Shown here one piece after another: positions 63,118 through 64,000 of a DNA stretch of 64,000 bases. Position numbers and translations under genes: made by a program. The notes beneath the pieces are model-generated. The model worked only from the letters and a program-made list of their open reading frames with translations, had not been told where the DNA came from and did not search any database. The stretch is taken from assembly GCF_018139145.2 (NCBI RefSeq), contig NC_059471.1, positions 47,043,845 through 47,107,844 of the forward strand, in the 5' to 3' direction. Position 1 is the first letter of the stretch; every line of letters starts with the position of its first letter. This stretch comes from Gymnogyps californianus. Taxonomy: Eukaryota; Chordata; Aves; Accipitriformes; Cathartidae.

Positions 63118-63745
63118 AGAATCATAGAATGGTTTGGGTTGGAAGGGACCTTAAAGATCATCTAGTCCAACTCCCCTGCCATGAGCAGGGACAGCTTTCA
63201 CTAGATCAGGTTGCTCAAAGCCCCATTCAGCCTGACCTTGAACACTTCCAAGGGTGGGGCATCCACAACTTCTCTGAGCAACCTGTTCCAGAGTCTCACC
63301 ACCCTCATCATAAAAAATTTCTTCCTTATGTCCAGTCTAAACTTGCCGTCTTTCAGTTTAAAACCATTGCCCCTTGTCCGGTCACTACAGGCCCTGGTAA
63401 AAAGTCTTTCTCTGTCTTTCTTGTAAACCCCCTTTATTGAAAGGCCGCAATAAGGTCTGCCTGAAGCCTTCTTTTCTCCAGGATGAACAACCCCAACTCT
63501 CTCCTTCTTCATAGGAGAGGTGTTCCAGCCCTCTGATCACTTTCATGTCCCTCCTCTGGTCCCGCTCTAACAGGTCCATGTCTTTCTTGTACTGGGGACC
63601 CCGAAGCTGGATGCAGTACTCCAGGTGGGGTCTCAGAATAGTGGAGTAGAGAGGGAGAATCACCTCCCTCAACCTGCTGGCCATGCTTCTTTTGATGCAG
63701 CCCAGGATACGATTGGCTTTCTGGGCTGAAAGCACACATTGCTGT
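63118..63745 (-). mobile_element. CR1 LINE 3' fragment, near-identical to the 50.3-kb copy
   Basis: From 63133 to 63621 this matches 50304-50792 with one base difference (63184 A against 50355 G) and no indel. Beyond that the two copies still align but differ at many positions. The minus-strand frame at 63201-63512 encodes the CR1 ORF2 C-terminus ('VVRLWNRLLREVVDAPPLEV'), identical to the frame at 50372-50683. The 3' end is marked by AGAATCATAGAAT at 63118-63130. The element is truncated at about 63745, so only the last ~200 codons and 3' UTR remain. Confidence 0.95.
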
Positions 63746-64000
63746 CTTTTCTCTCTGGCATCGTAAATGTTTCATTCTACAAAGAATGACTACTTGTTAT
63801 TACCATCTATTCAAAAACTATTGTGCCATATAAAGATAGGCAAAAGTAAGACAAACTAGGCACAGCCATCTGGTTGGAAAAAAACCTGATGTTGCAACTA
63901 AACCAAATAAAATCAAAACTCCAAGCCAGTCAAACCAAATTAAGACAAAAATAAACCTAGTAAATCTCAGTCCTGAGACCTTGCAAACCCAGTACAAAAC
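63746..64000. other. AT-rich noncoding DNA at the window edge
   Basis: A-rich sequence without recognisable features. Confidence 0.5.

Noticed and set aside
1..64000. CRISPR array, bacterial operon, tRNA or rRNA
   Set aside because: No regularly spaced repeats with unique spacers, no ribosome-binding-site-linked gene runs, and no recognisable tRNA or rRNA sequence. The window is vertebrate nuclear DNA.

Overview
The window looks like bird nuclear DNA, probably a neoavian species. The evidence is several CR1 LINE fragments ending in the ATTCTATG-type 3' repeat, two ERV solo LTRs of a type I associate with neoavian birds, and one compact GC-rich multi-exon gene in otherwise AT-rich, repeat-poor DNA. 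No bacterial or plasmid features, CRISPR array, rRNA or tRNA were seen. The species and chromosome cannot be fixed from the sequence. Layout: 1-56 kb is mostly AT-rich noncoding DNA with scattered CR1 pieces (17.6, 19.8, 28.1, 30.6, 36.0, 49.0 and 50.3-52.0 kb), two solo LTRs in opposite orientation (23.28-23.88 kb plus, 46.67-47.26 kb minus), pentanucleotide microsatellites (13.4 and 44.4 kb), an imperfect inverted repeat at 44.6 kb and paired hairpins at 45.1 kb. No host exon can be supported there. From 56.4 to 60.3 kb there is a sharp GC-rich block with one gene on the minus strand. I could chain 12 coding exons with canonical GT/AG splice sites and matching phases from an ATG at 60223 to a stop at 56465, giving about 511 codons. 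The product is a Rho GTPase-activating protein of the ARHGAP20/TAGAP family: a short N-terminus with a myristoylation/palmitoylation-like start, a PH domain, a shortened RA-like stretch, a basic linker, and a RhoGAP domain with the arginine finger and the other key conserved residues. It lacks the long C-terminal tail of mammalian ARHGAP20. The gene sits between two sets of direct repeats: two CR1 copies in the same orientation (50.3 and 63.1 kb) that differ at one base over about 489 bp, and an unclassified ~172-bp repeat (52.94 and 61.61 kb). A third, GC-rich CR1 remnant lies about 260 bp upstream of the start codon. This is a plausible substrate for duplication or deletion of the gene by unequal exchange. 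The 50.3-52.0 kb CR1 is unusual because it joins the end of the ORF1 esterase domain directly to the middle of the reverse transcriptase. All splice models and homology calls were made by reading; no alignment, search or expression data were available.
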